Positions 63,448 through 64,000 of a DNA stretch of 64,000 bases are shown piece by piece. Each line of letters opens with the position of its first letter. Position 1 is the first letter of the stretch. This DNA is from Natronorubrum thiooxidans (lineage in GTDB: Archaea > Halobacteriota > Halobacteria > Halobacteriales > Natrialbaceae). Below the pieces are notes generated by a model that did not search any database, was not told where the DNA came from, and was given only the letters and a program-made list of their open reading frames with translations. A program made the position numbers and the translations under genes. Where the stretch lies: contig NZ_FTNR01000008.1 of the NCBI RefSeq assembly GCF_900156475.1, forward strand, positions 1 to 64,000, read 5' to 3'.

Positions 63448-63981
63448 TCAGTACTGTGGCTGTTCTTCGCGTTCGCCGTCGCGTTTGTTCACGACGCGAG
63501 CGAGGGTAAACAGGCCGTCCGAGAGCCGATTCAGGTACTGGACGGCTTGTTCGTTGATCGGCTCTTCGTTGGCCAACGACACCGCCCGCCGTTCGGCGCG
63601 TCGACAGACCGTCCGTGCGTGGTGGAGCCGCGAGCCGTGTTCGCTGCCCGTCGGCAGGATAAACGAGGTCAGTGGCTCGAGTTCTTCGTCGTACTCGTCG
63701 ATCCATTCCTCGATGGTGTCGACGTGGTCGGCACGGACAACGGGATCATCATCGTCGGGGTCGGGGTTGGCGAAATCCGCCAGGACGACGTGGAGTTGGT
63801 TCTGAATCGTCCGTAGGCGCTCGTTGATATCGTCGTGGTCGGTCGGTCGAACCGTGCCGATGAGGGCGTTGAGTTCGTCGACAGTGCCGTAGGCTTCGAT
63901 GCGGGCGCTCGATTTCGAGACCCGGGTCATATCTCGGAGATCGGTTTTCCCCTCGTCGCCGCGACCTGTGTAGATCGACAT
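63448..63981 (-). CDS. cob(I)alamin/corrinoid adenosyltransferase, PduO type
   Basis: The 177-aa enzyme transfers the adenosyl group of ATP to a corrinoid to make adenosylcobalamin (cob(I)yrinic acid a,c-diamide adenosyltransferase). The PduO/MMAB motifs are all visible: MSIYTGRGDEGKTDL (ATP loop), SARIEAYGTVDELNALIG, FILPTGSEHGSRLHHARTVC and RRAERR, then YLNRLSDGLFTLAR with the conserved Arg and Asp. A short Asp-rich loop (NPDPDDDDP) is a haloarchaeal addition. No other cobalamin genes are in view. Confidence 0.93.
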   Translation of the reverse strand: MSIYTGRGDEGKTDLRDMTRVSKSSARIEAYGTVDELNALIGTVRPTDHDDINERLRTIQNQLHVVLADFANPDPDDDDPVVRADHVDTIEEWIDEYDEELEPLTSFILPTGSEHGSRLHHARTVCRRAERRAVSLANEEPINEQAVQYLNRLSDGLFTLARVVNKRDGEREEQPQY

Positions 63982-64000
63982 ACTCGAGTCGACGGACGGT

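Overview
The window is haloarchaeal chromosome. The predicted proteins are very acidic, exported proteins carry twin-arginine (TAT) motifs, two surface proteins end in PGF-CTERM-like anchors, and RadB, Cdc48 and haloarchaeal-only small families are present. A member of the Natrialbales is plausible, but I cannot name a species from sequence alone.

Layout. (1) 0-6.6 kb: the tail of an IS4-type transposase abuts a five-gene oligopeptide-type ABC importer operon. (2) 6.6-8.1 kb: a TnpB-only insertion element with intact RuvC residues, bounded by GC-rich palindromes. (3) 8.2-12.5 kb: ordinary genes (small winged-helix-like protein, DMT exporter, small membrane protein, Cdc48 ATPase). (4) 12.5-14.7 kb: a gene graveyard with larC-like and PQQ-propeller remnants and an orphan copy of the TnpB-type palindrome. 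(5) 14.7-21.7 kb: a tightly overlapped seven-gene operon. Its first four genes match the acetyltransferase, aminotransferase, oxidoreductase and 6-dehydrogenase of the UDP-2,3-diacetamido-uronic acid (Wbp/Wlb-type) pathway. A GT2 glycosyltransferase, a DUF354 GT-B-like protein and a polysaccharide deacetylase follow. (6) 21.8-26.6 kb: three paralogous TAT-exported jelly-roll proteins, two of them with an identical promoter 11-mer at identical spacing, and a (TA)11 tract. (7) 27.2-40 kb: an accessory glycan region with two FemAB/GNAT-like transferases, two ATP-grasp ligases, a nucleotidyltransferase-fold protein, two tiny overlapping paralogues, an alkaline-phosphatase-superfamily enzyme, a Wzx-like flippase and a large membrane protein. 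(8) 40-47.5 kb: membrane proteins, a dead and a live copy of a GlmU-like nucleotidyltransferase, then glmS. (9) 48-53 kb: three secreted proteins rich in Asp/Gln, one with five Q/N-ladder repeats that suggest an amyloid-like or beta-solenoid surface fibre. (10) 53-64 kb: mostly housekeeping genes (RNase H-fold protein, radB, GH3 glucosidase, CBS protein, lycopene-cyclase-like protein, CAP protein, YihY/BrkB, AEC transporter, tRNA-Val(CAC), corrinoid adenosyltransferase).

How it works together (inference). GlmS and the GlmU-like enzyme would supply UDP-GlcNAc. The 14.7 kb operon would oxidise it and convert it to a diacetamido uronic acid. The glycosyltransferases, flippase and membrane protein would assemble and export a surface glycan. 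The ATP-grasp and FemAB-like pairs could add amide-linked decorations. The jelly-roll proteins may bind or trim such polymers outside the cell. The best candidates for something undescribed are the Q/N-ladder surface protein with its Asp/Gln-rich neighbours, and the glycan-decoration set with its two tiny HxH-motif proteins.
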